Below, one piece after another: positions 46,401 to 59,117 of a stretch of DNA of 64,000 nucleotides. The position numbers were made by a program, and so were the translations under genes. The DNA is from Ceratodon purpureus (Eukaryota > Streptophyta > Bryopsida > Pseudoditrichales > Ditrichaceae), in assembly GCA_014871385.1 (NCBI GenBank), contig CM026421.1:20822865-20886864 (forward strand). Direction: 5' to 3'. Position 1 is the stretch's first letter. Every line of letters starts with the position of its first letter. Below the pieces are notes generated by a model, which saw only the letters and a program-made list of their open reading frames with translations, was not told the DNA's origin and searched no databases.

Positions 46401-49400
46401 TCATGGTATTTTGCATCTTCAATATTATCTTTTAAACAATGAGGACATCATTTTTTTCCCGCCTTTATATTACTTTCTATTTTAATTTTCCTTTACCCTT
46501 TTCTATTTTAATTCCCCTTTAACCCTTTCTAATCTAATTTCTATTTCATGATAATGACTATTGTAATTAAATTTATAGTCAAGCAATGACCCCTCTAGAT
46601 GCACACCTTTCAACCTTACAATCATTAGATGTTGCATATTTCAAGCTTTTCAAATCTGTCTATTCGCAAATCAGAAGCTCATGAACACTAATCAATAAAG
46701 TTGAAAGGGTGCACAAGACCAAGTTTTGTGGATGGACAAGTCAAGCTTTATAAGAAGTACTAACTATGAAAAATAACATGTTGCACACACTGTGTAGAAC
46801 TTGAAGAAACACTTGAATGTAGATCTCAACAACTAGATATAACCTCACTAATTCATAATATATCATTATTAAATAGAGGTTCTAAATCTTGAAAAGATCA
46901 CTTATAAGTCAAATAAGCGACATTTGAGCATAAATTTTGTTTTTTGGATGTAATAAAGAAGGACAATGAAAACAACATTATTAAATAATTGTGTTTCTCT
47001 AAACTAATTCTAGCCAAAAAAAAATAAAATAACAACCCCTTATAGATTCTACGCACACTAGGATTACACGTGAAGACTTTATAAAAGGAGTGTAGGAGGT
47101 TCTATCTATAAAGGAATCAACAACAGCTTTTACCCCCCCCCCAAAAAAAAAAAAACATGGCAAATAAAAAGCAGCACAAGCTTCAAAGATGGTAGCAATT
47201 AATTAAGGACTAAAGAAGTATGTATAGTTTAAAGAGCAAAAAAAAAAAAACCACAAAAAAAAAAACAAAAAACAAAAAACAAAACAACAAAACAACAAAG
47301 TGTAAAAAGGATATCTTGTGGAGGCTATGGTCGTAGGGGAAGGAAAGTCAAAAGGGGTTCAAACTCAATTCAAAGTCAATGCACTAAGTAGGACTTATTG
47401 GAATAGTGCGGAGAGACCTAGGCATTAGACATGTGGAAGCTACAATATTATCTAGTGCCTCAACTTTTCTGTAGAGACCTCTAATAGTGGCTAAGAGATC
47501 AACGTCGGTTGCCATTCATATGGCTAAAATGCGCATGTCCTTCTTATAGCTTATTCACACTAATTCCTCCTTAGATCTGCATTTACAATTACCGCACCTT
47601 TAATTCATAGCATTCCGTGCTAGTGGATACAACATTCATTAACTTTATAATCATATCTAGAAGCAATTTAAGAGGCCTTTCCTACAAATCTGGACTTTGT
47701 GTAAATGATTCAAGATCTACAAAGGAATTTCTACAATCTCCATCCATTTGTGACATTCTTCTTACGTCTACTTATATACAATAGTAATACATCACAATTA
47801 GATTGAACTTGAGGGGTAGCAGAAGAATGCGTAAGATGGAGAGTTGAGTAGAGGCAAGGATTGATTGCAAGTATAGATGAAATATGCAAGAAGAATAGAG
47901 GCTAAAAGGTGAAGATCTATTTATAACAATGGCAGGAACTAGTAATGCATGAAACAACAATATTCACCACATAGAGTTTTCCAAACGGCAAAGTTTGAAC
48001 CTCAACAACGCTTAGCGCCTTTACAGATGCGTAGGCTTAGTTGTCACTCGCAACGTGCACACTTCTCTATGCCAATATACCTCTTTATTATTATCATTTT
48101 AGTGACTTTCCAAAGTTGATTAATTAGATTTTGGAATCACTTCAACTAGCCCTACTCACATGTATGTATGGATAATAGATCATTCTCAAACAAATGAATA
48201 ATTTTTTTGTATGTACGGATAATAAATCACCCTTTAACAAATAAATAATTTTTTTGAAATCAATTTTGGGGTAATGACTACTATTTTGAGAATTCAACCT
48301 CTTTAAGAACTAAGATCCTACAGGCAAGCACTGGCCACTTTTCACTTTTAGGCTTGGCATTTCATAAAAATTGTAGACATATTTAGAGAATGTATTTCTT
48401 TAGAATGCCTTTGCACCACCTTTTAAGGAGCATCCAAAAATTAAACGGTCTTTCTTTCACTGACCTAAGCATGCAAACTTAGAATTCAGTCGGAAACATG
48501 AACCATCCCCTTATTACAAGTGAAACAAACAATATCGTATTGTCAGCAGTTTGTTAGGTCGGTTTCGACATTAAAAATCATTGCGTGTGGATTGATAACT
48601 GAACGCACATGCTCGAGCATTCAGGAACAATTTGCACTGTCATGTACAGCATAACAAAACGGTCTAGGTAAGTACACGTTTATAGTCTTTACCCGAAATT
48701 AAATCAAGAATACATACCCAGCGATATCCCGTATGTAGGATTTATAGACTGTCTCCAGAATTATTTCTCGACAATCAAAAACAGTCCAAAGCACGCAAAT
48801 GTAACTGATCAATGCATATCAATGATCTGACTTATGAAGCGCCACACATACAAACACATCAATCAGATTTTGGAAACCCGATCTCACAAACGCTGACAGG
48901 CATAAGTGTATAACAAAATGAAAAAAATTACCAAAAACGTGGGCTACTAGCACAAAACAACTCCAAAGCTGCAAAACAAGTACGTAGGCAGTGTGCAGTT
49001 TTAACTGCAACACATTACTGAAAAAACAGCAATTGAGACTCAAACAGCTCACAGATCCCATTAACAGGAAAAGTTAAAGCATGTCTGCCTTTTCAAAGTC
49101 GAAAGCCAGAACCCACATTTTATTTTTTCCAGCAGCATTTTTACCCCAAAGACCGCATGCACAGCGGATGAATTGAGACAAAACAATGTACACTCAAGAC
49201 AGCATCATACTTACAAAAACAGGTAGCTGTGTGATATGCCGGCTACAATTTTGCTGGCAACATGCTTACCATTTCTTCAAGGTTATTAACAGTTTCCTAT
49301 ACTTCCAAAGGACCCCACACGCCTTTCTTACCCTGCAGAAAATAATCGAAATCTCGAAATGAATGACCACGCATCCTCGCATTCGCTGAAGACCACCTCC

Positions 49401-49692
49401 AGCAATCCATGAAGGTTTGCAACATGAATCTGACATCCCCAGCCGGCACTTTCTGGCTAATGGTACCAAGCCAGCTGAAAGAAATCGACCAACCTCATCA
49501 ACCCTAAGACACAAAATTTACAGAACAAAGAAGTTGAACAATAGGATCCGAATTCAGCTTCTTTGCCGCGGTACCAAATCAAATTCCACTCGTCATCAAG
49601 AACGTTTGATCGGTAGCCACAGGGTTAGACTCGGTAGAGTCGATGCAAGTGGCTCAACTCTGTAAGAAAGTGAGAGACCCCAAAGCGAAGAA
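46401..49692. other. AT-rich stretch without a supportable gene
   Basis: Poly(A)-rich low complexity at 47130-47300 (runs of C, A and CAAAA words). A near-repeat of TGTATG(T/G)ATAATAGATCA at 48165-48235. No frame with recognisable motifs. 49080-49692 is presumed 3' flank of the SDR gene. Confidence 0.35.
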
Positions 49693-50450
49693 TCAATGGC
49701 TTCCAAGTCGGATAATGCTCCACACATCCATCACTCCCGGAGGGACAGGTCCAAGCGCCGCCTTCACTGCAGCCTTGGCTACGGTTTCCACATTCACAGG
49801 GGGTACAAACAGAGGACCGACGAAAGGAATCTGGGTGAGAGCTTTGGCCTGCTTCATGATGGTTTCCAAAGGGGAAGCTATCATCCCCAGAGGAACATTC
49901 ACGCCAGCGATCTTCCGATTCCCATATATCAACCCTGGCCTCAGAATGACGCCAGAGTAGGGGAACTTGGACCGCACTGCGTCTTCCGCGAGCTTCTTCC
50001 CTTCGAAGTACCCTTGCAACACAAGGTTCGGGAGCCCGAAATCAGCGACCGAAACGTACACAAACCTCTTCACGCCAGCTTTCGACGCAGCCCACACTGC
50101 AGTACGATTGGCCTCGCCGTTTATCCGCCGCATTTGCTCATTCGTCCCAAACCCCCCGACGCAAGAAATCACTGCCTGCACTTCCTCCAGCGAATCCTCC
50201 CACCTCGGCGGGTCGAACAAATCCCCCCGAACCCACACAACATTGTTCACCCAGCTGCCGTCTGTCACCTCCGGTCGCCCCGTTCGATTCAAACTCACCA
50301 CAGGCGCTCCTCGAGACAACGCTTCCATGCACACATGCGACCCCACAAACCCGTTCCCTCCCAGCACCAACAACTTCTTCCTCTCTTTAGGTTTCACAAT
50401 CGGCTCCTCCCCGCCCACACCACTCGCTCCTGCTCCAACTCCTGCTCTTA

Positions 50451-50510
<60 letters not shown>

Positions 50511-50670
50511 GCTTCCCCGTCCCATAATCCTTCAAGGGCGTCGTCTTCACGGAATTGTCCCATCCTGCACCCGTCGACGAAATCGACCTCCCGCTCACCG
50601 ACCCCACAACCCACTGCCAGTTCTGTGCAGCAGCAGCTCCAGCTCTCATCCCTCTCACAGCTACCGCCAT
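49693..50670 (-). CDS. Mitochondrial atypical SDR, COQ11-like, single exon, 325 aa
   Basis: ATG 50670 (ACCGCCATGGCC on the plus strand) opens MAVAVRGMRAGAAAAQNWQW, a basic, Ala-rich segment typical of a mitochondrial transit peptide. A low-complexity Gly-Ala tract (about residues 52-80) comes from a GGAGCA hexanucleotide repeat. Then comes a Rossmann fold: LLVLGGNGFVGSHV (NAD(P) GxxGxxG motif), VRGDLFDP, VISCVGGFG, NRTAVWAASKAGVKRFVYVS, GYFEGKKLAE (the Y/K region), VILRPGLIYG and FVGPLFVPPVNVETVAKAAV. This matches the plant family of NAD(P)-binding proteins represented by Arabidopsis At5g15910, related to NDUFA9 and yeast Coq11, which acts with the coenzyme Q synthesis complex. The substrate is unknown. 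The frame is intact and GC-rich. Confidence 0.85.
50455..50512 (+). repeat. GCTCCT hexanucleotide microsatellite in coding sequence
   Basis: About ten tandem units of TGCTCC/CCTGCT on the plus strand, read as alternating Gly-Ala in the SDR protein. Prone to length change by whole hexamers, which keeps the frame. Confidence 0.85.
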
Positions 50671-50999
50671 GGCCACAACCTCCAATTCCCACTCAAACAC
50701 CCAAATCACCTGGCAATCAATCAATCACTCAATCAATCATGAATTTCTTCCAAAGTCTTCACCCAAACCTAAAACCCAACTCGGAATAAGCTGGACCTCC
50801 AGAGCGAGAGAGGATCATAACTTACCCATGTACCCGAGAGCTATCCCTGATGCAATCCACAACTGAAGTACCCTAATGAAAAGCCCTGGATGTGATATGG
50901 AGGTGGTGCATCCGGAGTGAATTGCATGCATTCCTGCTTGCTGGAGTGCTTGCATGGAAGGCCCGGAGGGTATCCACAACATCATGAGTTACTCATCGG

Positions 51000-51060
51000 A
51001 TTGTGTAGGGATGGTGATGATGTGTGTGTGTATGTCTGTGTGTGTGCGTGTGCACCCTGC
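51000..51060 (+). repeat. TG-rich microsatellite
   Basis: GATGATGTGTGTGTGTATGTCTGTGTGTGTGCGTGTGC, imperfect (TG)n, non-coding, upstream of the SDR gene start. Confidence 0.8.
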
Positions 51061-51369
51061 CAAGTGCCGCATCTGGGCTTCGCCATGGAACTCTTTTGCT
51101 TGCATGCCACCACTGCACTAAGTTACTCCCCCATTTGGGGGCGTTGCTGAGACTCATGGTTCTGAAATGGGTCATTGATGTTGCCAATTTTTGCTGGTGT
51201 TTGGGTATTGGAAGGGTATCGATGACACTTGTGAGGACCGTGGTTTTGGCCGTTCTACCACTTGGGGTGTGGTTTTCAGTCCTGGTCGAGTTTTGGGCGC
51301 TACCCGGTCATTTAAACCGGTAGTCCCCCACTCACTCCTGAGATTACCTCCCTCTTTCTAACTTCGGAG

Positions 51370-52110
51370 ACAAATGATCTTAAACTACTGCTTTGATTTG
51401 TTGAGAGCTCCGAGAGAGGTGGAGAGACCTCAAAGGATTAGGATTCCAAATGGTGCAGAGTTTGTCCCCGCCTTATATACTCGGACACCCGGTTTAAACC
51501 GGAAGTTCGGGGCACAGGCCATGCACAGCCGAGGTTACATGGTGTTAGTGTATTTGGAGGTCAAAAGAACTTTATTACTCTTTTGATAGGAAGAGAGCTC
51601 TAAGAGAGTTGGAGAGCCCTCACTCACAAATAGTGCAGAGTGTATCCCCGCTTTATATACATGTACCCTTGATTTAAAGCAAAAATATATAGTGCAAACA
51701 TGAGTTACTTCAAGTTACTCTATTCAAAGGTCAAAATAAGCTTGAGTACTTTTGCGATTGAAAAAGAGATCCAAGAGAGATAGAGAGTCGTCACAGAATT
51801 AGGGTTACAAATGACATGGACCCATTGCCGCTTAATGTATCCGTATCTCCGGTTTAAAAGGGAAGTACGGGGTGAAGAGAGTAAGTTACTCCATTCACAG
51901 GTCAAAAGTAGCTTGACTGTAATCTTATTGGAAAAGAGTTTTGGGAGGTCGAGAGAAAACAGAGAATTAGGGTTACAGATGGGCAGAGTCTATCCCTACT
52001 TTCTTACCAGCGGACTTCTAATTTCTAATCTTAATTTTGTGCATTTTCTTCACCTCTCTCGGAATTCTTCCAATCAAATTACCAGTCAAGCTACTTTTGA
52101 ATGGAGTAAC
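51370..52110 (+). repeat. Four diverged tandem modules, each with a TATA-like and a CCGGTTTAAA-like element
   Basis: Modules of about 170-190 bp recur. Each has AGAGAGxTxGAGAG, then GGGTTACAAATG-like bases, then CCGC(C/T)TTATATAC or similar, then CCGGTTTAAA-like bases and TTACTC.ATTCAxAGGTCAAAA. The first includes a perfect palindrome CCGGTTTAAACCGG (about 51489-51502). A fifth, diverged copy lies near 56690-56800. No protein is encoded with confidence. They could be tandem promoter-like segments of an unknown element, such as decayed LTRs or viral integrants; that is inference. Confidence 0.6.
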
Positions 52111-52749
52111 TTATTCAAATAGAAGAATACTTGCCAATATACTTGATCATCCATTTTTCCATGCATAAAATTTGCTCACATAGTCAAATTATTTACATAG
52201 GCTTCTTCCAATACAAATAAGTGTGATGTGATTTTTTTAAAACCCATCTACATCAATACATCAAAAAATAGAGCAATTCAATGTGAGTGACTGGATACCA
52301 TCTAGAGACTGGCCACTTCTTTTATGTCACCTCCATTCTTGCAGTGGCTATAAATCATTCAAACATTATATGAAAAAATAAATTTGAATCAAAACAATAT
52401 GAACATTCAATTATGGTGTGCATATTGGATTTGGGTGTAGCCAATTAAAACATCTATACATGTAACTCACTTATAAAGACTTTCATTTTTTAAAACTATA
52501 TCAATGTCAAAATAATTTTTTTTCATATGGAGCCAAACAAAAAATCTAAAGTAGGTGATGAATCTGGACTCATAAATATCTCTTTAAATAAATGCAGTGA
52601 TTACAAAAAATTTAATAGAATACTTTTTAAAGGGGTACAAACTCCATAAAAATAAGGTTGTTGATTAGTGTTTTGATAAATTAGATGTTGAAATTCAAGA
52701 AATCATCAAAGAAAGAAGAAAAAGATTCAAGGCAGTATAGAGTAAGTCC

Positions 52750-55140
52750 TTTATTGATTCAATGATAAATAATACTTACAATTTTATTATTGGAACAAAC
52801 ACGAGTAGTCAACTTGGAAGTTCATTCAAATTTGTCCAATCACTTATTAATGATGAAGCTCAAAATATTTTTCCTTCAACCAATAAAGGTCAAAATGTTT
52901 ATGTTCCTAATTTATGCCAAGAATTTCAAAGTGCTTTCTTAGACTTTGAGTTGGATGAAAATATTATTCTAGAACCTAGGAAATAATATCTTTCTTGTTT
53001 TTTATTTAAATAATTGCATTTTTAAAAAAATATTTCTTGTAAAAAAAAACTTGTATTTTTTTAAATTAAAATAATTTAATTATAATTCTAAAACTAAAAA
53101 TCTATTGTTTATACAGAGAAAAATTTTGGCCTTTGAAGGTGACGAACATGAATTAAGTGTCTATTCGATCAACCTTCAATCCAATTTCCACATGACAAAT
53201 GTATGGAAATAAAGATCTATTCCCCCTTTCTAAGAGTAGACATTGTTGTTTATACAATTTATGATTTCAGAAGAATTGTTAGAAGGCTTCACTAATAATC
53301 TTGTGTCCAAATATGCATCCATGGAGGTATTTTGTATTTAAGATTTTATTAAATTGTTCAAAGCACATTGTTCAACATGTTCATAAACTTGTTGAGATGA
53401 GGTACACAATTGGAACATGAGTTACAATGTACATCTTAAATGTATCAATGGTCACAAGTTTTCACGACCAATTGTATCTTTTTAATTGTGGTCCAATGTC
53501 CCTAAAATAAAGCATAGTTACACAAAATTTGAAGAGTTTTTCAAGTGAATGGATTTTTAAATGCTAAGAAGAACATATTTTTATGAATTTCAAAAGGGAA
53601 AGATGCATGCAATATTGGTTGTATGAGAAATTGAGGAAAAAAAAAAATTGTCGGATGAAGCAAAAAAATAATGGAAAATCAATTCTTAGATACTTAGGTG
53701 CTAGATATGATTCTACCACATTTACTTACCATGGTAATGTTGTCATGCATGCAACAACATGACATGTATTGAAAGTTTGCAATATGACAAGGAAGGAGGT
53801 GGACAATTTTTGTAAAATTGAAGAAAAAACAATAAAGATGGCACTAGAAACATTCTTAAAAGCAGGGATGAAGATTGATGAGATAGTACATGATGAAAAA
53901 TGCCACCTTTGAAATTACATCTCAAGAAGTTTTGTGGCACAAGTGTAAGCAACTTTTATTAAAATAACAAAAGGAATTAGTAGACAAAAGTTAAGGGATA
54001 TTTAAGTAATTCTGGACAAAACGCCTAATTCTGGACTTTTTATCATTCCGTCGGCGGGCCGCCGACAAAAATAGCAAGGTTGAAAAAACTTTTTTTTTGC
54101 AATTTTTGCTCAAAATATGCTATAAAAACCATTTTTGGCTCAAAATTCATTGTTTTGACTCTGTTTCAGCCATAAATTCTACATCTGGACATCATTATGT
54201 CTATTTTTTTGTGAATTTTGTGAAATATGCATTATTTTATAATATTTATTCTAATTTTTTTGAAAAATTTCTATGATTTTAAGTTATTTACTACAAACAT
54301 TTTGTCGGCGGATGAGCTGACTATCAATTCTGGACTTTAAAAAGTCCAGAATTACCTAAATATGCCTTAGTTGCTCAGTGGTTTAATACCAAACAAGTTC
54401 AAGAGTGCAATATATATGTCAAATTAATTTTTTTACAAATAAAGTGCTCAAAGAGTGGCTTAAGAAGTGAAATAATAAAAGCCTAGAAGATCAACATATA
54501 CCTAATGTTTCAAGGACAAAACATGAAGACTTTGTAAACACCATTGCAAAAAAATTAGGAATATCTTATAAAGCAATTTAAAGTACTGCATCAACTTAAA
54601 AGCTTTCCAAATTTGATTACCCAGACTTTAGAGAAATGACATACCATCCAAACTCATGAGTTGCGTTTACCATTGTTGTATATTACTCAAAGGCTAAAAC
54701 CAACCTTATTATTATATATTATTCAATGCAGCTGAACATTGGCCTGATGATCACAATTTCTGTGAAATCATTGATAATTCAAAACAATTTGTATTTAAGA
54801 AGTGGGGTTGTGAAAAAACTAAGTTTGGTTTAAATGAAAAAACACATAGTGCATTACAAAATTGGTTGGCGTCAAATATAAAAGAATATAATTTGAAATA
54901 TTATACTTGGATTCAAGAAAATTACTTGAGTGAATCATTTCATAGCCTCATAAATAAGTGTGAAACCAAAGGTCTCTATTTTTAGGCAAATTATGAAGCA
55001 AGAGTTGCATGTACATCCCTTGATTGGAATGAAAATCAATCAAAAGAGTATTTGAAGATTTTGAACATCAAACCATTTACAATTTGTGAGCATTCAAAAC
55101 ATAAAAATAGATTTTATTTTGATATTTGAACTATAGGATC
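52750..55140 (+). pseudogene. Decayed DDE-type transposon of unassigned family
   Basis: Pieces of one or more transposon proteins are readable through stops and shifts on the plus strand: an ORF at 52762-52983; around 53780-53890 TRKEVDNFCKIEEKTIKMAL ... LKAGMKIDEIVHDEKCH, like the D-containing strand of DDE transposases; and around 54840-55060 SALQNWLASNIKEYNLKYYT, SESFHSLINKCETKGLYF and NYEARVACTSLDWNENQSK, like the ESFH...K..KG...F..YEARVA...LDWN tail seen in transposon proteins of many eukaryotes. Stops after GLYF and elsewhere show it is dead. It is itself interrupted by a MITE-like insert at about 54000-54364. Confidence 0.5.
54001..54363. mobile_element. MITE-like insert in the decayed transposon
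   Basis: Imperfect 18-bp inverted ends: TATTTAAGTAATTCTGGAC at the left, and TCCAGAATTACCTAAATA at the right. Inner copies of AATTCTGGACTTTT and a GTCGGCGGGCCGCCGAC hairpin near the left, matched by GTCGGCGGATGAGCTGAC near the right. No coding capacity. No target duplication was recognised. Confidence 0.6.
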
Positions 55141-55149
55141 CATGAAATG

Positions 55150-57516
55150 ACCAGATTTTGCAAGGATTTAAAAACTTGAGCGTCGTTATATTTGAGATTT
55201 TTCAAAAAAGAACTTGTTTCAATATAAAATGATCATTCCACAAAAAATCAAAGTTGAAGAGATATCAATGGAAAGACAATGTAAGACACTTACTTCTTAC
55301 TTAAATGGAAAGGAAGAAGTACAATGAGCTATACGACAAGTATCAATAAGATTGCCACTTCAATCCTCAAAACAAATATTACAGAGATTGTTATTTTAAT
55401 TGAGACAACACCAAGGAGATTGGTGGGTGCAGGAAATTCACATAAAGAATCGCACAATAGGTCTAGTACGTTAAGTTTAAGGATATTTGGTTTTTTTAAG
55501 CAATAGATTTTGTTTTTCTAGGTTATTTGTGTTTCAAAAGTTCTTGACAACTTGACAAGGCTTTGTTACAAAGATCCTTTAGTATCTTGAATAAAATACA
55601 AGGGCACATTGAGCACTCGCTTTCTTGAAATACATCTTCTTCATTCTTCACAAGCTCTATTTTTATGTGGAGATGGTCTGGTTGGATACTCAAAAAAGTT
55701 TTATTACAATAAAATATTTTCAAGTAATTTTATTTGAATTTTTAGTTTTAAAAATAAATTATATCTAACTTACTTATAATCCCTAAAATCAAGCATTTGT
55801 AATATTAAACAATTTTGTTTTAATATTGTTTATGAATTTGACTTCCATTCAATTTTTAGAGTACTAGCTATATATTATTTTATAAATTAAAAAAATTTAT
55901 AAAGTGTACACTATAAGGTAAACGACATATGTAATCTTCCCATCATCAACATAAAAACTAAACTTTTAAATAATTTCAATTAAGCTCTCTAATTGTTCTA
56001 TTTGAACAATAATACTTATTTCTCAAATAAATGACAAAGATCGCGGAACGATGATAGTATCATGCCTTGGTGCATTCCCACCTATGCAGATGTCTATCAT
56101 TTGTGACAAAACTTGTATTATAACAAAATAAAAATTACAACGAGTAATCATATGTAAATTACCAAGATATCACACTTATTGAATGCAAGATCCCAAGAAT
56201 TTCAGTCTATTCCTCTATATGTGAATCGAATAATATTCAAGAATGCCATTTACAACAATCTCTCAGCTTAAAATTCAAAATAGTCAAAACATAGTAAGAA
56301 ACACAAGAGTGACGGGCATTAAAAATGAATCTTTCTCCTTGCTGAAAGTAGCTAGCAATGCCACGATCAAGACAATTGAGAATGGCTTGATGACCTACAA
56401 GATTCCATACCTTTATCCATACACCTCAAAAGCAAATACAACCGTGCCAACAATTTTTGCTACAAAAGCTAGGCGTCACAAAGCATGATGAATCCTAAGC
56501 ATCACGTTGATTACCTCCTCACCAAGCTCTGGCAGGCTACAGTGCAACGCTCGAACATAATCCCCGCTCACAACAATAATAAAAGTGACATAGTCTGAGG
56601 ACAAACCGACATAATTCATTTTGTAATGAAAACTTCTTTACAGAATGGAGACCAACAAACACTCCAATTGATAGAGCGGCACGGCTTGAAAGAGCACTAG
56701 AGGCGCACAATATTAGGGTTCCAAGGATAAGGCGGCATGTGGCCGCTGTTTATATCCGTATCACCAGTTTAAGCATTAAACTAGAAGTAATGGAACCCAT
56801 TCTCATGCTCATAGGAAAAATACTCTATGCAGTAAGTCCATGATGCTTAATTTCAAGAGATGCTAAAAGAGAAAACTGAGAGGCAGAGAGGATTCACAAG
56901 ATTGAAGTTTTAAACAAAAATGGGCTCTCCTAACATTATATAATGGCACTCCCAGTTTGGCATTAAAGTTTTGTGCTTTAATGTGAACACCAGGATACAA
57001 CTAAAATAAAAAGGAAATATCCACAACTGGCACTTAATCTCAGACAAGCTAGAATCCAACCTGGGTTCAAGCAATTCTTGAGATATTAGACACACTATCA
57101 ATCTGCTTGCGGTGGGCATCTCATTCAAGTACGGAGATAAAACTCCATTCTCATCACAAACCATTAGAGCAGACTCGACAAACTTCAGTACACAAAGCCT
57201 ATCATAAAAATCAGAAACAAGCAAAGGTTAGGTCTATCTATTCTCTTCTCACAAGTAGAAGAAGCTAGAGAAATTCACTTTTCCATGTGGAATTCAAAAA
57301 GATATACTTCTGTTCAGAAAACTGCTATCTCACAGAATATTTCGTCCAAAATTACTGATAAAAAAGATGACTCTTCTTAAATCCAGAGTAAGCTCTGCTA
57401 ATGTAGCGTCTCCGACAATCTGCGCTGCACGTCCTCAAAACTTATGCACGGAATTTTACTAAAGGTTCCATCACCAGCTCAGTCCATGTGAGCACAAACA
57501 CAAAGCTGTGTAAGCT
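55150..57516. other. AT-rich stretch without a supportable gene
   Basis: Short frames only. A diverged copy of the TATA/CCGGTTTAAA module seen at 51.4-52.1 kb lies near 56690-56800. 57230-57516 is presumed 3' flank of the ubiquitin-like gene. Confidence 0.35.
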
Positions 57517-58654
57517 TTAGAATGCAGGTGTGCAAGACCATGGAGATCTGCATGTCGGGTAAGAATAGAACCCACATCGCCCCAGTTCTGTAGCGCAATC
57601 CAAGTGAATTCTATGTCCACATGCAGACTCGACAATCTTGTCGACCTCATCAGAAGAATTCAACTTCAGTCTTCCAAAACAAGATGAACAACAATCACCT
57701 GAGCAATGGTACGGGTTCTTCACCGTGATAAAAAGGTTACTCCACTGTGTCATATTTTGTCCTCCAGCTTCATCAAACCATTGATATTCCTCTGGGTTAG
57801 TCTCCTTCCAGCTACTCATGATATCCACGGAAGAGCCATCAGGTTTCAATTTGCGACCGTCGAACATCCACTGGCACTTATAAAACCCACATGTGGTTGC
57901 CTTGATGTAGGTTTTGCAAGCAGGACAACGCGCTCTTTGTGCGACGTTGAATAAGGTGAAGCCTAATTGACAGCACATTTTTGGAGCCAAATGCTTCACA
58001 CCGACGGTTCTGGCATTTTCCCTCAAGGTTTAAGCCATCTCCAATTGCCTTCCATTCTGGTTGTGAGCAGTAAACCACTTTGCCTGTTCTCAAAGCAGAT
58101 GCATTCTCCATGTCCACGAAATCCACAGTAGGTGCTCCACCACCACCACGAAGGCGCCAACCGAGATACACAGCATCCCCAGATACCAAGTTGTACTCTG
58201 TCAATTCCACGTCGCTGTGGAGTTGGACACCGTTGACAAGTAACCGACAACTACCCCAATCTATGCCACCTTCATGATCGCTAATAGCTTGTTCCAAATC
58301 TGCTACAGTACTTCGAGCAGGAAGATCGACTTGAAAATTTGGAAGCCCATTATGGAATTTCCTCACGACCACCAAGGATAACTCGGTAGCATCAGAACTG
58401 TGCAGTATTGATCGTGCTGAGAATCGAGGTGCTCCCATCTTTTGCAAGTCTGGGATGAGGTGTTTAAGTGCAAGCTGCTCATGCTCGTCTAAGTTAACTC
58501 CACGGTAATACAAAGTCAGACGGGAGAGCTCAAACCGATTCGAAATGACGTTCTTCAAATCCTCCACAGTGCAAACATCCTTGATGTCCACTGAAAGCAC
58601 ACCTCGCAGGCGCCCCTTTTGAATGTGGCTAACCTGAAGGAGCTCACGGTCCAT
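57517..58654 (-). CDS. Ubiquitin-like plus RING-like zinc protein, interrupted by a one-base frameshift
   Basis: ATG 58654 opens MDRELLQVSHIQKGRLRG. Residues about 10-80 and 90-175 read as two ubiquitin-like folds (VEDLKNVISNRFELSRLTLYYRG..L; STVADLEQAISDHEGG ... LLVNGVQLHSDVELTEYNL..GDAVYLGWRLRGGGG). Then follows the LNLEGKCQNRRCEAFGSKNV segment, a zinc-ribbon-like region (CPACKTYIKATTCGFYKCQW) and a RING-like Cys/His set (CSSCFGRL ... SACGHRIHLDC ... YPTCR). This layout is known from ubiquitin-domain proteins of many protists and some plants. The frame changes near 57979: dropping one T after GTGCTG joins KNVL to QLGFTLFNV. It is either a recent mutation or a sequence error. If read through, the protein is about 378 aa. 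An upstream exon is possible, since TTTTGCAG lies just 5' of the start. Confidence 0.7.
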
Positions 58655-59117
58655 ATTGGAATTACAATAATCCTGCAAAACAAAACACAACAATCAACAT
58701 AGGCTGAGTCGAACTCAATTTCTGACGCTACAGGAAGTAGAGATTTCAAGTGAGAGCATGAAGCTCTCAGTGTCTTAAATAGTATGTAGTACACTATGCC
58801 AGTCAATCCTGGGTTTCTCCGTAATGAACAATCACATCACCTTCAGTTACCTCCAGTTCAGAAAAAGCAAAAGTCTCTCTGTGAACCGGTTCATTACGGT
58901 CTCTGTGAACACTGAATACTGTGGTTCCATTCATCACGCTCTAGTTCAAAACTCAGTAGAATGAATAAAGAAATAAATGGCATTCTTAAACGACCAAGGG
59001 ACTCCTCCTTACTAATCACGAAACGAGATCGATGGAGTGGATGGGATCTACAGCGTCCTCCAGTGTCGATAACAAATCTAGAGGAATTGATCAACTGGGA
59101 TAAAAATGAAATCTCAA

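Noticed and set aside
49696..50742. Long plus-strand frame of 348 codons
   Set aside because: It is the antisense shadow of the SDR gene; the minus frame has a Rossmann fold and a sensible start, while this one is His/Arg/Ser-rich with no motif.
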